NCBI RefSeq assembly: GCF_014193425.1
Contig: NZ_JACHZG010000001.1
Coordinates: 2,046,001 to 2,110,000, forward strand
Length of the DNA: 64,000 nucleotides
Reading direction: 5' to 3'
Source of the DNA: Microlunatus antarcticus
GTDB taxonomy: Bacteria; Actinomycetota; Actinomycetes; Propionibacteriales; Propionibacteriaceae
The notes under the pieces: generated by a model
The model's database searches: none
What the model was told of the DNA's origin: nothing
Seen by the model: only the letters and a program-made list of their open reading frames with translations
In this document: one piece after another, positions 51,390-59,041 of the stretch
How positions within the stretch are numbered: position 1 is the first letter of the stretch
How the letters are laid out: every line of letters starts with the position of its first letter
Translations under genes and position numbers: made by a program

Positions 51390-51884
51390 TCACCGCTGGC
51401 GGCTGTCGCCGGCCCGAGTGCGTACGGTCAGCACCGTCCCGATCGCGACCATCACCGCTGCGGTGAGCGACCAGGTCAGGTCGTAAGGCAACAGATCGAC
51501 GTCGTAGCGGATCTGGTGCAGCTTCATCAACTTGTGCTGCACGAGGCCGTCGTAGAGCTGGAAGCCGCCGGTGCCGATCAGCACTCCTCCGACCCAGCGG
51601 GTCCACCACAGGCCTTGACGACGACGCAGGTCGGCGAGCAGGAACAGCCCCGCGACCACGGCGAAGAACCCCAGGGCGTGGAACAGCCCGTCGGAGACCA
51701 GCCCGACCTCGAGGGTGGACTTATCGTAGAAGTGGTGCCAGTGCAGCAGCTGGTGGAACACCGTCTCGTCGATGAAGGCAGCCAGCCCGATCCCGGCCAG
51801 GGTGCCGGAGGCCGTGTTGCGCGCCTTGTGCGACAGCGAGCTGGCTGCACTCGTCTGCCGCCGCAGCAAAGAAGCTGAGGTCAC
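51390..51884 (-). CDS. DUF2243 membrane protein
   Basis: A 164-residue membrane protein with four helices and the family's histidine-rich segment FIDETVFHQLLHWHHFYD, then VSDGLFHALGFFAVVAGLFLLADLRRR and GTGGFQLYDGLVQHKLMKLHQIRY. DUF2243 proteins often accompany CtaG-type assembly proteins and may help in copper or heme delivery; function is unproven. GTG at 51884 has CCAGGAGGG six bases upstream. It is likely the first gene of the ctaG-ctaD-ctaF operon. A regulon site lies 160 bases upstream. Confidence 0.87.
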   Translation of the reverse strand: MTSASLLRRQTSAASSLSHKARNTASGTLAGIGLAAFIDETVFHQLLHWHHFYDKSTLEVGLVSDGLFHALGFFAVVAGLFLLADLRRRQGLWWTRWVGGVLIGTGGFQLYDGLVQHKLMKLHQIRYDVDLLPYDLTWSLTAAVMVAIGTVLTVRTRAGDSRQR

Positions 51885-52043
51885 AGCAAACCCTCCTGGG
51901 GGGACGAAGCGGTCGGACGGGCAGAAGAGCTGGCCGGAAGAACCAACTTGCTCTCACCATAACGTTTGCTATCGAGCGAGCAAGAGGCCATCGTAGGCAC
52001 CAAGCAGGTTGCGGCGCGGGAGCGCGCCCCGGCGAGATGCGTG

Positions 52044-52055
52044 GTGTACGTACAT
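52044..52055. promoter_or_regulatory. TGTACGTACA regulon site D
   Basis: GTGTACGTACAT with a perfect 10-bp core, in the divergent gap between the DUF2243/oxidase operon (minus) and the uncharacterised/sulfurtransferase pair (plus, start 64 bases away). It could control both. Confidence 0.75.
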
Positions 52056-52119
52056 TTGATCCCAGCGATCGCCGAAGAGTCAAGAGAGCACGGATTGCGG
52101 ACGCCGGTAGCGTTCGCTG

Positions 52120-52581
52120 ATGGCAAAGCAGAGGTTGCCCGCGTCGTCCGCTCGAAGTGCCGTCCCCACGCCCGGCGCGGTTCTGCGGCTCGAGCTCAGC
52201 GAAGCGCACCGGATCCTGGACCGGGCCGAGGCGGCCTTGACGGCGATGGAAGCAGCCAAGCGTGAGCCCGGCAGCATCACGTCCGTCCGCCGGCCGGAGC
52301 GCTACTACCAGCTCCTCGTCGACGTCTACGAGCGCGGCCGGCACGGCGTCCCTGCCGAGGTGTTCGCCGCTCTGGGTCGTGAGCGCGGCTACGACGCCCG
52401 GGGTCTCGGCGGGTTCTTCGTCGGCGGACGAGCGCCCTTACGCCGACCTCCCACCAGAGCCACCGCCCTCACCGCCGGATCAGCCTCTGCGGAGCCCGCG
52501 GACGCCCACGTCGCCGCCGGCGTGCAGCTCAGCGCCGAAGGCCACCGGCTGCTGGACCGCTACCTCAACGACGCCTCGTGA
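52120..52581 (+). CDS. uncharacterised protein coupled to sulfurtransferase
   Basis: A 153-residue protein with no membrane segment. After a helical N-terminal half (LELSEAHRILDRAEAALTAMEAA) comes RYYQLLVDVYERGRHGVPAEVFAALGRERGYDARGLGGFF, which has the look of a small winged-helix-like domain. The end is LSAEGHRLLDRYL. I do not recognise a named family, and no cysteine is present, so it is not itself a sulfur carrier. Its stop overlaps the sulfurtransferase start (GTGA at 52578), implying a shared role. It may be a helper or a local regulator. Confidence 0.7.
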   Translation: MAKQRLPASSARSAVPTPGAVLRLELSEAHRILDRAEAALTAMEAAKREPGSITSVRRPERYYQLLVDVYERGRHGVPAEVFAALGRERGYDARGLGGFFVGGRAPLRRPPTRATALTAGSASAEPADAHVAAGVQLSAEGHRLLDRYLNDAS

Positions 52582-53477
52582 CCGCCGGCTCGACGCAAGT
52601 CGACAGGTCGCGGGTGCTGGTCGACGCCGCCTGGATGGTGGACCACCTCGACGACCCGTCCGTGGTGCTGCTCGAGGTCGACGACCGGCCGGCGCTGAAC
52701 CACCGCGGCCACCTGCCCGGGGCGCAACTCCTGGACTGGGCCCGCGACCTCCAGGACCCTGTTCGTCGAGACCTGCCTACCCCGGAGGCGATCGCCTCCC
52801 TCTGGCGTCGGGTCGGTGTCCGCGCCACCTCGACCGTCGTCTTCTACGGCGACCTGCACAACTGGCTCGCCGCCTACGGCTGCTGGCTCTTCCGCGCCTA
52901 CGGTCTCGCCGACGTCCGTCTCCTCGACGGCGGACGGGGCAGCTGGATCGCGCAGGCGCTGCCGCTCACGACCCGGCCGCCCGACCCCGCGGACGAGGGC
53001 CCCGTACCCGTCCCACGACTGGACCCGACGGTGCGCGCCACCCGCGCCCAGGTCGTCGACGCCGCCCGCCACGGCGCCCTGCTCGACGTCCGCACGCCGC
53101 AGGAGTACGTCGGGGAGTGGCTGACCGAGCCCGAGTACCCAGGGGAGGCCGCCCACCGACCTGGGCACATCCCCGCGGCCCGCAACCTGCCCTGGGACGC
53201 CATGATCACTCCCGACGGCCTGGTCCGTCCCGAGGACGAGCTGGAGTCGCTGTTCGCCGGCGCCGGCGTCACCCGCGACCGGCCGCTGGTGCTCTACTGC
53301 CGCGTCGGTGAACGCAGCGCCCACACCTGGCTGTTGCTGCACGACCTGCTCGGCTACCGCAACGCCACCAACTACGAAGGGTCGTGGACCGAGAGGGGAA
53401 GCATGACCGGGATGCCCATCCAGCTCGGCCCCGACCCGGGACACCTTCCCGACCTCGCCGGCCCGACCCCCTGGTAG
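52578..53477 (+). CDS. sseA: thiosulfate/3-mercaptopyruvate sulfurtransferase
   Basis: A 299-residue tandem rhodanese. The N-terminal domain (VVLLEVDDRPALNHRGHLPGAQLLDWARDL) lacks a cysteine, with GDLHNW in the equivalent loop. The C-terminal domain contains GALLDVRTPQEYVGEW and the active loop YCRVGERSAHTW with the persulfide cysteine. This is the usual arrangement of CysA/SseA-type enzymes that move sulfane sulfur between thiosulfate, persulfides and cyanide. GTG at 52578 is coupled to the preceding gene. Regulon site D lies upstream of the pair. Confidence 0.92.
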   Translation: MTAGSTQVDRSRVLVDAAWMVDHLDDPSVVLLEVDDRPALNHRGHLPGAQLLDWARDLQDPVRRDLPTPEAIASLWRRVGVRATSTVVFYGDLHNWLAAYGCWLFRAYGLADVRLLDGGRGSWIAQALPLTTRPPDPADEGPVPVPRLDPTVRATRAQVVDAARHGALLDVRTPQEYVGEWLTEPEYPGEAAHRPGHIPAARNLPWDAMITPDGLVRPEDELESLFAGAGVTRDRPLVLYCRVGERSAHTWLLLHDLLGYRNATNYEGSWTERGSMTGMPIQLGPDPGHLPDLAGPTPW

Positions 53478-53559
53478 ACGGTCGGCTGAGCGGGTCTGCA
53501 TCAGGGCCGCGCAGGACTCCTTCTCCGGCTCGAGGCTCGGGCTCCTTGCACGAGAGGAA

Positions 53560-53571
53560 ATGTACGTACAT
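53560..53571. promoter_or_regulatory. TGTACGTACA regulon site E (perfect palindrome)
   Basis: ATGTACGTACAT, symmetric at all 12 positions, immediately before the GntR gene (10 to 40 bases from its possible start codons). Its overlap with the likely transcription start fits negative autoregulation by the encoded GntR protein. Confidence 0.8.
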
Positions 53572-53580
53572 CATGGAGGT

Positions 53581-54453
53581 GTGCCAGCAGACAGTGCAGT
53601 GACCACGTCGGAGCCCGGTGCCGCTCAGCCTCCTCGGTTGGAGCGGACGTCGAGCCGGCCGCTGTGGGCGCAGCTCCAGGACGACATCAGCGCCCGCATC
53701 GACGCCCACGAGTACGACGACGCGTTCCCCGGCGAGCATGCGCTGGCCGAGGAGTACCAGGTCAGCCGCCAGACCGTGCGTCTGGCGTTGCGCAGCCTGC
53801 GCGAGGCCGGAGTGCTGAGCGCGGAGAAGGGCAAGCCGCCGCAGGTGGTGCACACCATCTCCCAGCCGATGGGCACCCTGTACAGCCTGTTCGCGTCGGT
53901 CGAGGCCTCGGGACGGACCCAGCGCAGCGTGGTCCTTGCCCTGGACGAACGCACCGACGCGGTCGCGGCCACCCACCTCGGGCTCCCGGCGACGGAGCCT
54001 CTCGTCTTTCTGGAGCGGCTGCGCCTGGCCGACGACGAACCCCTGGCCGTCGACCAGGTCTGGCTGCCGGCCCGACTGGCCCGCCCGCTGCTCGACGTGG
54101 ACTTCACCCACACCGCCCTCTACGCCGAGATGTTCCGACGACTCGGCCTACACCTGGGCGGGGGGCAGGAGGAGATCGTCGCCGTCACCCTGAACCGCAC
54201 CGAGGCCGCACGGCTGGACACACGGATCGGCGCAGCCGCGTTCGCCCTGTCCCGGCTCGGCTGCCACCGCGGCGCCCCGCTCGAGTGGCGTCACACCGTG
54301 ATCCGCGGGGACCGCTTCCGTCTCCTCAGCCGCTTCAGTCCCGGGTCGGGCTACACCTTGCACCTCGGCACCCAGCCGAGCTCCTCGGCTGCCGGCGCCG
54401 ACGCCCCTGGCCAGCCCGGCACCAACCAGTTCTGTGGATCGGAGAACCCATGA
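53581..54453 (+). CDS. GntR family regulator with UTRA effector domain, candidate sulfur-island repressor
   Basis: About 290 residues. The N-terminal winged helix has RPLWAQLQDDISARIDAHEYDDAFPGEHALAEEYQVSRQTVRLALRSLREAGVLSAEKGKPPQVV, the HutC/UTRA subfamily pattern. A UTRA ligand domain follows (LVFLERLRLADDEPLAVDQVWLPARL...HTALYAEMFRRLGLHLGGGQEEI). Only two cysteines occur, in SRLGCHRG and near the end in NQFCGSE. The start is uncertain: GTG 53581, GTG 53599 or a leaderless ATG 53560 inside the operator. It forms an operon with a rhodanese and a TauE exporter through ATGA and GTGA overlaps. It is the only regulator gene inside the island besides the ECF system. Confidence 0.88.
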   Translation: MPADSAVTTSEPGAAQPPRLERTSSRPLWAQLQDDISARIDAHEYDDAFPGEHALAEEYQVSRQTVRLALRSLREAGVLSAEKGKPPQVVHTISQPMGTLYSLFASVEASGRTQRSVVLALDERTDAVAATHLGLPATEPLVFLERLRLADDEPLAVDQVWLPARLARPLLDVDFTHTALYAEMFRRLGLHLGGGQEEIVAVTLNRTEAARLDTRIGAAAFALSRLGCHRGAPLEWRHTVIRGDRFRLLSRFSPGSGYTLHLGTQPSSSAAGADAPGQPGTNQFCGSENP

Positions 54454-54782
54454 GTCGCGAGGCCGACCTCGACCCGCAGGACGCGTTCGACCTGCTGCGC
54501 CGCGGCGAGATCCGCATGCTCGACGTCCGCGAGCCCCACGAGTGGGCCAACGGACACCCCGAGGGGGCCGACCACCTCCCGCTCGGCGACGTCACGGCCG
54601 ATGCTGTACCGGACGACCGGCCCGTGCTCACCGTGTGCCGCTCGGGGAGGCGCTCCGGCCAGGCCGCCGACCGCCTGAGCAGCACCCACGAGGTACGCAA
54701 CGTCGCCGGCGGGCTGACCGCGTGGGCCGAGCAGGGTCTGCCCCTGGTCGACGACGCGGGACAGCCCGGGACCCTCGGGTGA
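54450..54782 (+). CDS. single-domain rhodanese
   Basis: A 110-residue cytoplasmic rhodanese. RMLDVREPHEWANGHPEGADHLPLGD forms the front half and VLTVCRSGRRSGQAADRL contains the persulfide cysteine loop C-R-S-G-R-R. NVAGGLTAWAEQGLPL is the usual ending. It would shuttle sulfane sulfur to DsrE or other acceptors. ATG at 54450 overlaps the GntR stop (ATGA); its stop overlaps the TauE start (GTGA). Confidence 0.92.
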   Translation: MSREADLDPQDAFDLLRRGEIRMLDVREPHEWANGHPEGADHLPLGDVTADAVPDDRPVLTVCRSGRRSGQAADRLSSTHEVRNVAGGLTAWAEQGLPLVDDAGQPGTLG

Positions 54783-55669
54783 GCCTCGCCCTCGGGCTGC
54801 TCATCGGGCTGGTGATCGGACTGACCCTGGGCGCGCTCGGCGGCGGCGGGTCGATCCTGACCGTGCCGGCCCTGGTCTACGTGCTCGGGGAGTCGGGCCA
54901 GGACGCGACCACCGCCAGCCTCGTCATCGTCGGAATCAGCTCCGCGATCAGCGTGGCGTCCTACTCCCGCGACCGCCACGTGCGCTGGCGCACCGGGCTG
55001 CTCTTCGGCGTCACCGGTGCCGGCGCCTCCTATGCGGGGTCCTTGCTGAACCGCAGCGTCCCGGAGAACCTCCTGCTCCTCGCCTTCGCCGGGCTGATGC
55101 TGCTCGCCGGCGCCGCGATGCTGGTCAAGAGCCTGCGGCGCCCGGCCACCCGGCGTCCCGTCCTGGCCCGCGACCTCGTCACCGCCGGACGGGCCGGTTC
55201 GGCCGCGACCTCGGGATCCACGCTCCCCGTGCTGGAGACCCGGTCTGCCGTTGGAGCCCCCGACAGCGCGGAGGCGAGGGCGGACAACGCGCGCCGGGCC
55301 CGTAGGCTGAGCGCGGTGCAGCTCGTCGTGGCCGGCGTCGTCGTCGGCTTCCTCACCGGCTTCCTCGGCGTCGGTGGCGGGTTCTTGATCGTGCCCGCCC
55401 TGACGATGCTGCTCGGCTACCGGATGTGCGTCGCCGTCGGCACCTCGCTGCTGATCATCGTGTTCAACTCGGCGGTGTCCTTGATGTCGCGGGTCGGGCA
55501 CCAGCACTTCGACTGGTCGGTGATCGTGCCGGTCAGCCTGGCGGCCGTCCTCGGCTCACTCGCCGGCAAACGGGTCGCTGACCGTCTTCCGCAACGCGTC
55601 CTGAGTCGCGCCTTCGCGATGCTCGTCCTGCTCGTCGCCCTCTACATGGGGGTCCGCGGGCTCATCTGA
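54779..55669 (+). CDS. TauE/SafE-type sulfite/sulfonate exporter
   Basis: A 296-residue membrane protein with eight to nine helices in two halves. Family motifs are LTLGALGGGGSILTVPALVYVLG at the start of the first half and VVGFLTGFLGVGGGFLIVPALTMLLGYRMCVAVGTSLLIIVFNSAVSL at the start of the second. TauE/SafE proteins export sulfite, sulfoacetate or related anions. Position in a rhodanese operon supports sulfite or thiosulfate as cargo. GTG at 54779 is coupled to the rhodanese stop. The 3' end overlaps the convergent ccdA gene by 114 bases. Confidence 0.9.
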   Translation: MSLALGLLIGLVIGLTLGALGGGGSILTVPALVYVLGESGQDATTASLVIVGISSAISVASYSRDRHVRWRTGLLFGVTGAGASYAGSLLNRSVPENLLLLAFAGLMLLAGAAMLVKSLRRPATRRPVLARDLVTAGRAGSAATSGSTLPVLETRSAVGAPDSAEARADNARRARRLSAVQLVVAGVVVGFLTGFLGVGGGFLIVPALTMLLGYRMCVAVGTSLLIIVFNSAVSLMSRVGHQHFDWSVIVPVSLAAVLGSLAGKRVADRLPQRVLSRAFAMLVLLVALYMGVRGLI

Positions 55670-56536
55670 CCCGCTCGATCGGCGCTTGGACCAGTGGCGC
55701 CCGGCCAAGACGACCAACACCAGCAGCACCCCTCCCGCCACGACCAGCACGTCGGGCACCCGGGCGGTCCACCCCAGCAACGCCGACTCCAACCGGAACT
55801 GCGCGTCGACACCGAGCAGGCCGCCCAGGTCCGCGGTCCCGCCGGTCGCCAGCAGCAGCACACCGATCGCGACGAACAGGGCTCCTGAGACCAGGCTGAC
55901 GACCGTGGTGGTCTGGCCCAGCACCCGCACCGTGCGCGGACGGAGCCAACGCCACCGTCGCGCCGACGTCCAGCGCGGCCACACGAGCGCCAGGCAGAAG
56001 ACCGGCACGACCATGCCGACCGAGTAGACGGCCAGGACCGCAGCCCCGTAGGCCGGGTCGCCCCCGACGGCGGCGACGGCCAGCACCGATCCCAGCACCG
56101 GGCCCGAGCACACGCCCGCCACCCCGTACGTCGCGCCCAGCACGAACACCGCCACCACCCCCCGCGGGTCACGACGTCGCTCTTGGTCCGGTACGGGTGG
56201 CGAGTACCGCCGGCCCCGGATCGCTGCCCAGCGTGGCAGGCGCGGGCGTCGGACCTGGAACGCCTGCAGCACGCCGAGCACGATCACGACGCACGACAGC
56301 ACCGTCACCACGACCGTGCGCCGCGGACCTCCCACCATCCCGAACGCCCCCGCCGCCAGCCCCAGCGGCACCATCGTGACGAGCAGCCCCGCGAAGAACA
56401 CGGCCGTCCGGCCCAGCAGCTGCGTCTTGGCCGTGAACGCGTAGGCGAAGAAGCTCGGCACGAGCAGGGCCGCACACGGGCTGAGCACGGTCAACAACCC
56501 GCCCAGCAGAGCCCCGGCGTACCCGATCGTGGTCAC
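55556..56536 (-). CDS. ccdA: CcdA-type cytochrome c biogenesis/thiol-disulfide membrane protein
   Basis: A 326-residue membrane protein with about six helices. The CcdA redox cysteines are in LLTVLSPCAALLVPSFFAYAF and in YGVAGVCSGPVLGSVL, each at the start of a three-helix half. CcdA carries electrons from cytoplasmic thioredoxin across the membrane to extracytoplasmic thiol proteins. GTG at 56536 overlaps the stop of the DsbA-like gene (GTGA), so CcdA plausibly reduces that protein. The last ~38 residues (SGSDEPADPHVEGDE...) are hydrophilic and antisense to the TauE gene end. Confidence 0.88.
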   Translation of the reverse strand: MTTIGYAGALLGGLLTVLSPCAALLVPSFFAYAFTAKTQLLGRTAVFFAGLLVTMVPLGLAAGAFGMVGGPRRTVVVTVLSCVVIVLGVLQAFQVRRPRLPRWAAIRGRRYSPPVPDQERRRDPRGVVAVFVLGATYGVAGVCSGPVLGSVLAVAAVGGDPAYGAAVLAVYSVGMVVPVFCLALVWPRWTSARRWRWLRPRTVRVLGQTTTVVSLVSGALFVAIGVLLLATGGTADLGGLLGVDAQFRLESALLGWTARVPDVLVVAGGVLLVLVVLAGRHWSKRRSSGSDEPADPHVEGDEQDEHREGATQDALRKTVSDPFAGE

Positions 56537-57369
56537 GAACGCGCCAGTCGGTCGATCTTCTCGGTGAACACCGCCGTCGGCTGCGCACCCAGCACCGTCT
56601 CGGTGTTCACGAAGAACGCCGGCGTGCTCGGCACCCCCAGCTGCCCCGCCTCGTCCTCGTCGGCCTGCACCCCCGCCATCCCGGTCTGGCCGTCCAGGTC
56701 GGACTCGAACCGAGCCAGGTCCGGCACCCCCGCCGTGCGGGCCAGGTCCACCAGCTTCGCCCGGGTCAGCGACGCGTGCCCCCGCGCCGGGGCGGCTGCG
56801 TAGACGGCGTCGTAGAACGGCCAGAACCGGCCCTGGTCCGCCGCCGCCCGACCCGCCAGCGCCGCCTGCGCCGACTCCTCGCCGAAGATCGGCATGTCAC
56901 GGAACTCGATGCGCAACGTGCCCGCCTCGACGTAGTGCATCAGCGCCGGCTTCGTCTCCCGCGCGAACACCCCGCAGAAGGGGCACCGGAAGTCGGCGTA
57001 CTCCACCAGGACCACTGGCGCGTTCACGCTGCCCAGCGCCATCGGGTCCCCCTCGACACGACGCGACAGGTCCTGGTCCTCCCCGGGACGCGCCGATGAG
57101 CCGGCCTCCGTCGACCCCTCGTCCGACGTGCTCGACCCGTCCGGCGCCACCTCGTCTGTCGGTGCCTGCGAGGGGGCCGGCGACGGGCTGCTCGCCTGGC
57201 TCGTTCCCGTCGCAGGGCTGTCTGCCCCGGGAGAGGGTGACGGACGCAGCAGGCTCACCACCACCAGCAGCGCCGCCACCACGGCGATCGCAGCGATGAC
57301 CCAGTACCGCCGCGTCGTTCGGCCACCGGTCCGGACGCCCGGGCCCCCCGTGTCGCTCTGCTCAACCAT
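56533..57369 (-). CDS. membrane-anchored DsbA-like thioredoxin
   Basis: A 278-residue protein. A cytoplasmic head precedes one anchor helix (VIAAIAVVAALLVVVSLL), then a Pro/Ser/Thr-rich linker (residues ~50-100) and an outer DsbA-type thioredoxin domain. It shows APVVLVEYADFRCPFCGVFARET (CPFC), RDMPIFGEESAQAALAGRAAADQG, and the cis-proline stretch QLGVPSTPAFFVN. It would oxidise or isomerise disulfides, or carry sulfane sulfur outside the membrane. Start ATG 57369 lies 13 bases from regulon site F. A broken paralogue lies at 42290. Confidence 0.9.
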   Translation of the reverse strand: MVEQSDTGGPGVRTGGRTTRRYWVIAAIAVVAALLVVVSLLRPSPSPGADSPATGTSQASSPSPAPSQAPTDEVAPDGSSTSDEGSTEAGSSARPGEDQDLSRRVEGDPMALGSVNAPVVLVEYADFRCPFCGVFARETKPALMHYVEAGTLRIEFRDMPIFGEESAQAALAGRAAADQGRFWPFYDAVYAAAPARGHASLTRAKLVDLARTAGVPDLARFESDLDGQTGMAGVQADEDEAGQLGVPSTPAFFVNTETVLGAQPTAVFTEKIDRLARS

Positions 57370-57382
57370 CACGCCACCATAG

Positions 57383-57394
57383 GTGTACGGACAT
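57383..57394. promoter_or_regulatory. TGTACGTACA regulon site F
   Basis: GTGTACGGACAT, one mismatch from the 10-bp core, 13 bases before the DsbA-like gene (minus) and 124 bases before the DUF202/sulfite oxidase pair (plus). At this distance it would overlap the DsbA-ccdA ribosome binding region or transcription start. Confidence 0.65.
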
Positions 57395-57518
57395 TCCAGC
57401 TCCCAGTCGCTGACGCGCGCCACGGATAAGAACAGGCGGTGCGACAGTGAGACCGAAGGACCGGCGAAGGAGGCCGATGAACGGACCGGCGAGGTCACGA
57501 CCAGGCAGGAGCCGCATT

Positions 57519-57860
57519 GTGAGTGAGAGCGAGCACCTGGGCACCCTGACCCGTGACCTGCTGGCGAACGAGCGGACCTACCTCGCGTGGCTGCGCACCG
57601 CCGTCAGCCTGATGGTCGTCGGTCTCGCCGTGGCCCGGCTGCTCGACCCCGGTCACATCGGGCCGTTGGTCGCGGGAATCCTGCTCACCGCCGTTGGCGC
57701 GGTCGGCGTCGCCTACGCCACCCGAAGGTCCCGCGTGGCCGCGGCCCTCATCGAGCGCGGTGACATCGCCGGCCGCGACAGCGGCCGGGCCATGACCGTC
57801 GTCTCCACCGTGCTCGTCCTCACCGTGGCCGCAGCGCTGGTGCTGCTGCTCCTGCTGTGA
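57519..57860 (+). CDS. DUF202 membrane protein
   Basis: A 113-residue membrane protein with three helices. The DUF202 tag is DLLANERTYLAWLRTAVSLMVVGLAVARL, followed by VAGILLTAVGAVGVAYATRRSR and VVSTVLVLTVAAALVLLLLL. Function is unknown; the domain occurs in YidH proteins and eukaryotic vacuolar chaperones. GTG 57519 is chosen for its AGGAG at seven-base spacing; ATG 57477 with AAGGAGG is an alternative that adds 14 basic residues. It is followed by the sulfite oxidase gene after 49 bases. Confidence 0.85.
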   Translation: MSESEHLGTLTRDLLANERTYLAWLRTAVSLMVVGLAVARLLDPGHIGPLVAGILLTAVGAVGVAYATRRSRVAAALIERGDIAGRDSGRAMTVVSTVLVLTVAAALVLLLLL

Positions 57861-57909
57861 AGCGGGCGCGGGTCGACAACATCAGCACGACGGAAGGAGC
57901 AGGACGGCA

Positions 57910-59004
57910 ATGAGCTGGGGCAAGCGGGCGGAGATGATCGTCCACGAGCAGGACCCGTACAACGCCGAGCCGCCGCCCGGCTTGCTCGCCGACGCCTTCA
58001 TCACCCCGACCGACGTCTTCTACAGCCGCAACCACGGACCAATCCCCGACCTCGACCCCGAGACCTGGTCGCTGCGCGTCGACGGCCAGGTGTCGCGGCC
58101 GCTCACCTTGACCCTCGACCAGCTGCAGGCCTTCGAGCACGTGACCCTGAGCGCGACCCTGCAGTGCGCCGGCAACCGACGCGCCGACCTCATCCGCGTC
58201 CGCGACATCCCCGGCGAGCACCCCTGGGGACGCGCCGCGACCTCGACCGCGACGTGGACCGGCGTGCGGCTGCGTGACGTCCTCGACGCCGCCGGGCTCG
58301 ACCCGACCCTGACCGACGGGCACGTGGCGTTCGACGCACCCGACGTCTCTCCGATCGCCGACCCGCCCCAGCCGTACGGCGGCTCGGTGCCGCTGACGAA
58401 GGCACGAGGTCCTGAGGTGCTGCTGGCCTGGGCGATGAACGGCGAACCCCTCACCCAGGTCCACGGCGCCCCGGTGCGTGTCGTGGTGCCCGGCTACATC
58501 GGCGCGCGCAGCGTCAAGTGGGTCCAGCACGTCACCGTCCAGCCCGGACCGTCCGACAACTACTTCCAAGCCACCGCGTACCGGATCGTGCCGCCCGACG
58601 CCGACCCCAAGCACGCCGGCCCCGCCGACGGCATCTCGCTCGGCCCCGTCCCCGTGAACGCCGCGATCCTCACACCCGCCGACAGCAGCCACCCACCTGC
58701 CGGTCGCACCCACATCAGCGGATACGCCTACGCCGGCGGCGACCGCACCGTCGCCCGGGTCGACGTCTCCGCCGACGACGGCGCCACCTGGACCCAGGCC
58801 GAGCTCACCCACTCCGACGACCGCTGGACCTGGACCACGTGGACCCTCGACCTCGACCTCGACCTCGAGCCGGGCCGACACGTCCTCGCCGTGCGGGCCT
58901 GGGACAACACCGGCGCCCAACAGCCGCAGTCACCCGAAGCGGTGTGGAACCCGAAGGGTTACGCGAACACCTCGTGGGACCGCCTGCAGCTCGACGTCGT
59001 CTGA
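57910..59004 (+). CDS. sulfite oxidase (molybdopterin enzyme)
   Basis: A 364-residue protein with both sulfite oxidase domains. The molybdopterin domain includes FYSRNHGPIPDLDPETW, LTLDQLQAF and Cys86 in LQCAGNRR, the molybdenum ligand, then GYIGARSVKWVQHV. The Mo-co dimerisation domain starts near residue 240 (GPVPVNAAILTPAD...VDVSADDGATW). No signal peptide, so it acts in the cytoplasm, turning sulfite into sulfate. ATG at 57910 with GGAAGGAGC upstream. Inside it a six-base repeat (CTCGAC, 58846-58869) encodes a Leu/Asp run. Confidence 0.92.
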   Translation: MSWGKRAEMIVHEQDPYNAEPPPGLLADAFITPTDVFYSRNHGPIPDLDPETWSLRVDGQVSRPLTLTLDQLQAFEHVTLSATLQCAGNRRADLIRVRDIPGEHPWGRAATSTATWTGVRLRDVLDAAGLDPTLTDGHVAFDAPDVSPIADPPQPYGGSVPLTKARGPEVLLAWAMNGEPLTQVHGAPVRVVVPGYIGARSVKWVQHVTVQPGPSDNYFQATAYRIVPPDADPKHAGPADGISLGPVPVNAAILTPADSSHPPAGRTHISGYAYAGGDRTVARVDVSADDGATWTQAELTHSDDRWTWTTWTLDLDLDLEPGRHVLAVRAWDNTGAQQPQSPEAVWNPKGYANTSWDRLQLDVV

Positions 59005-59041
59005 CGCATGGCCGCTTGGCCAGGTTCTCGCGACGTCATGG

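Noticed and set aside
40129-57394. TGTACGTACA sites explained as restriction-modification or uptake sequences
   Set aside because: They occur only upstream of transcription units in the island and not within genes, which fits operators rather than a dispersed recognition sequence.
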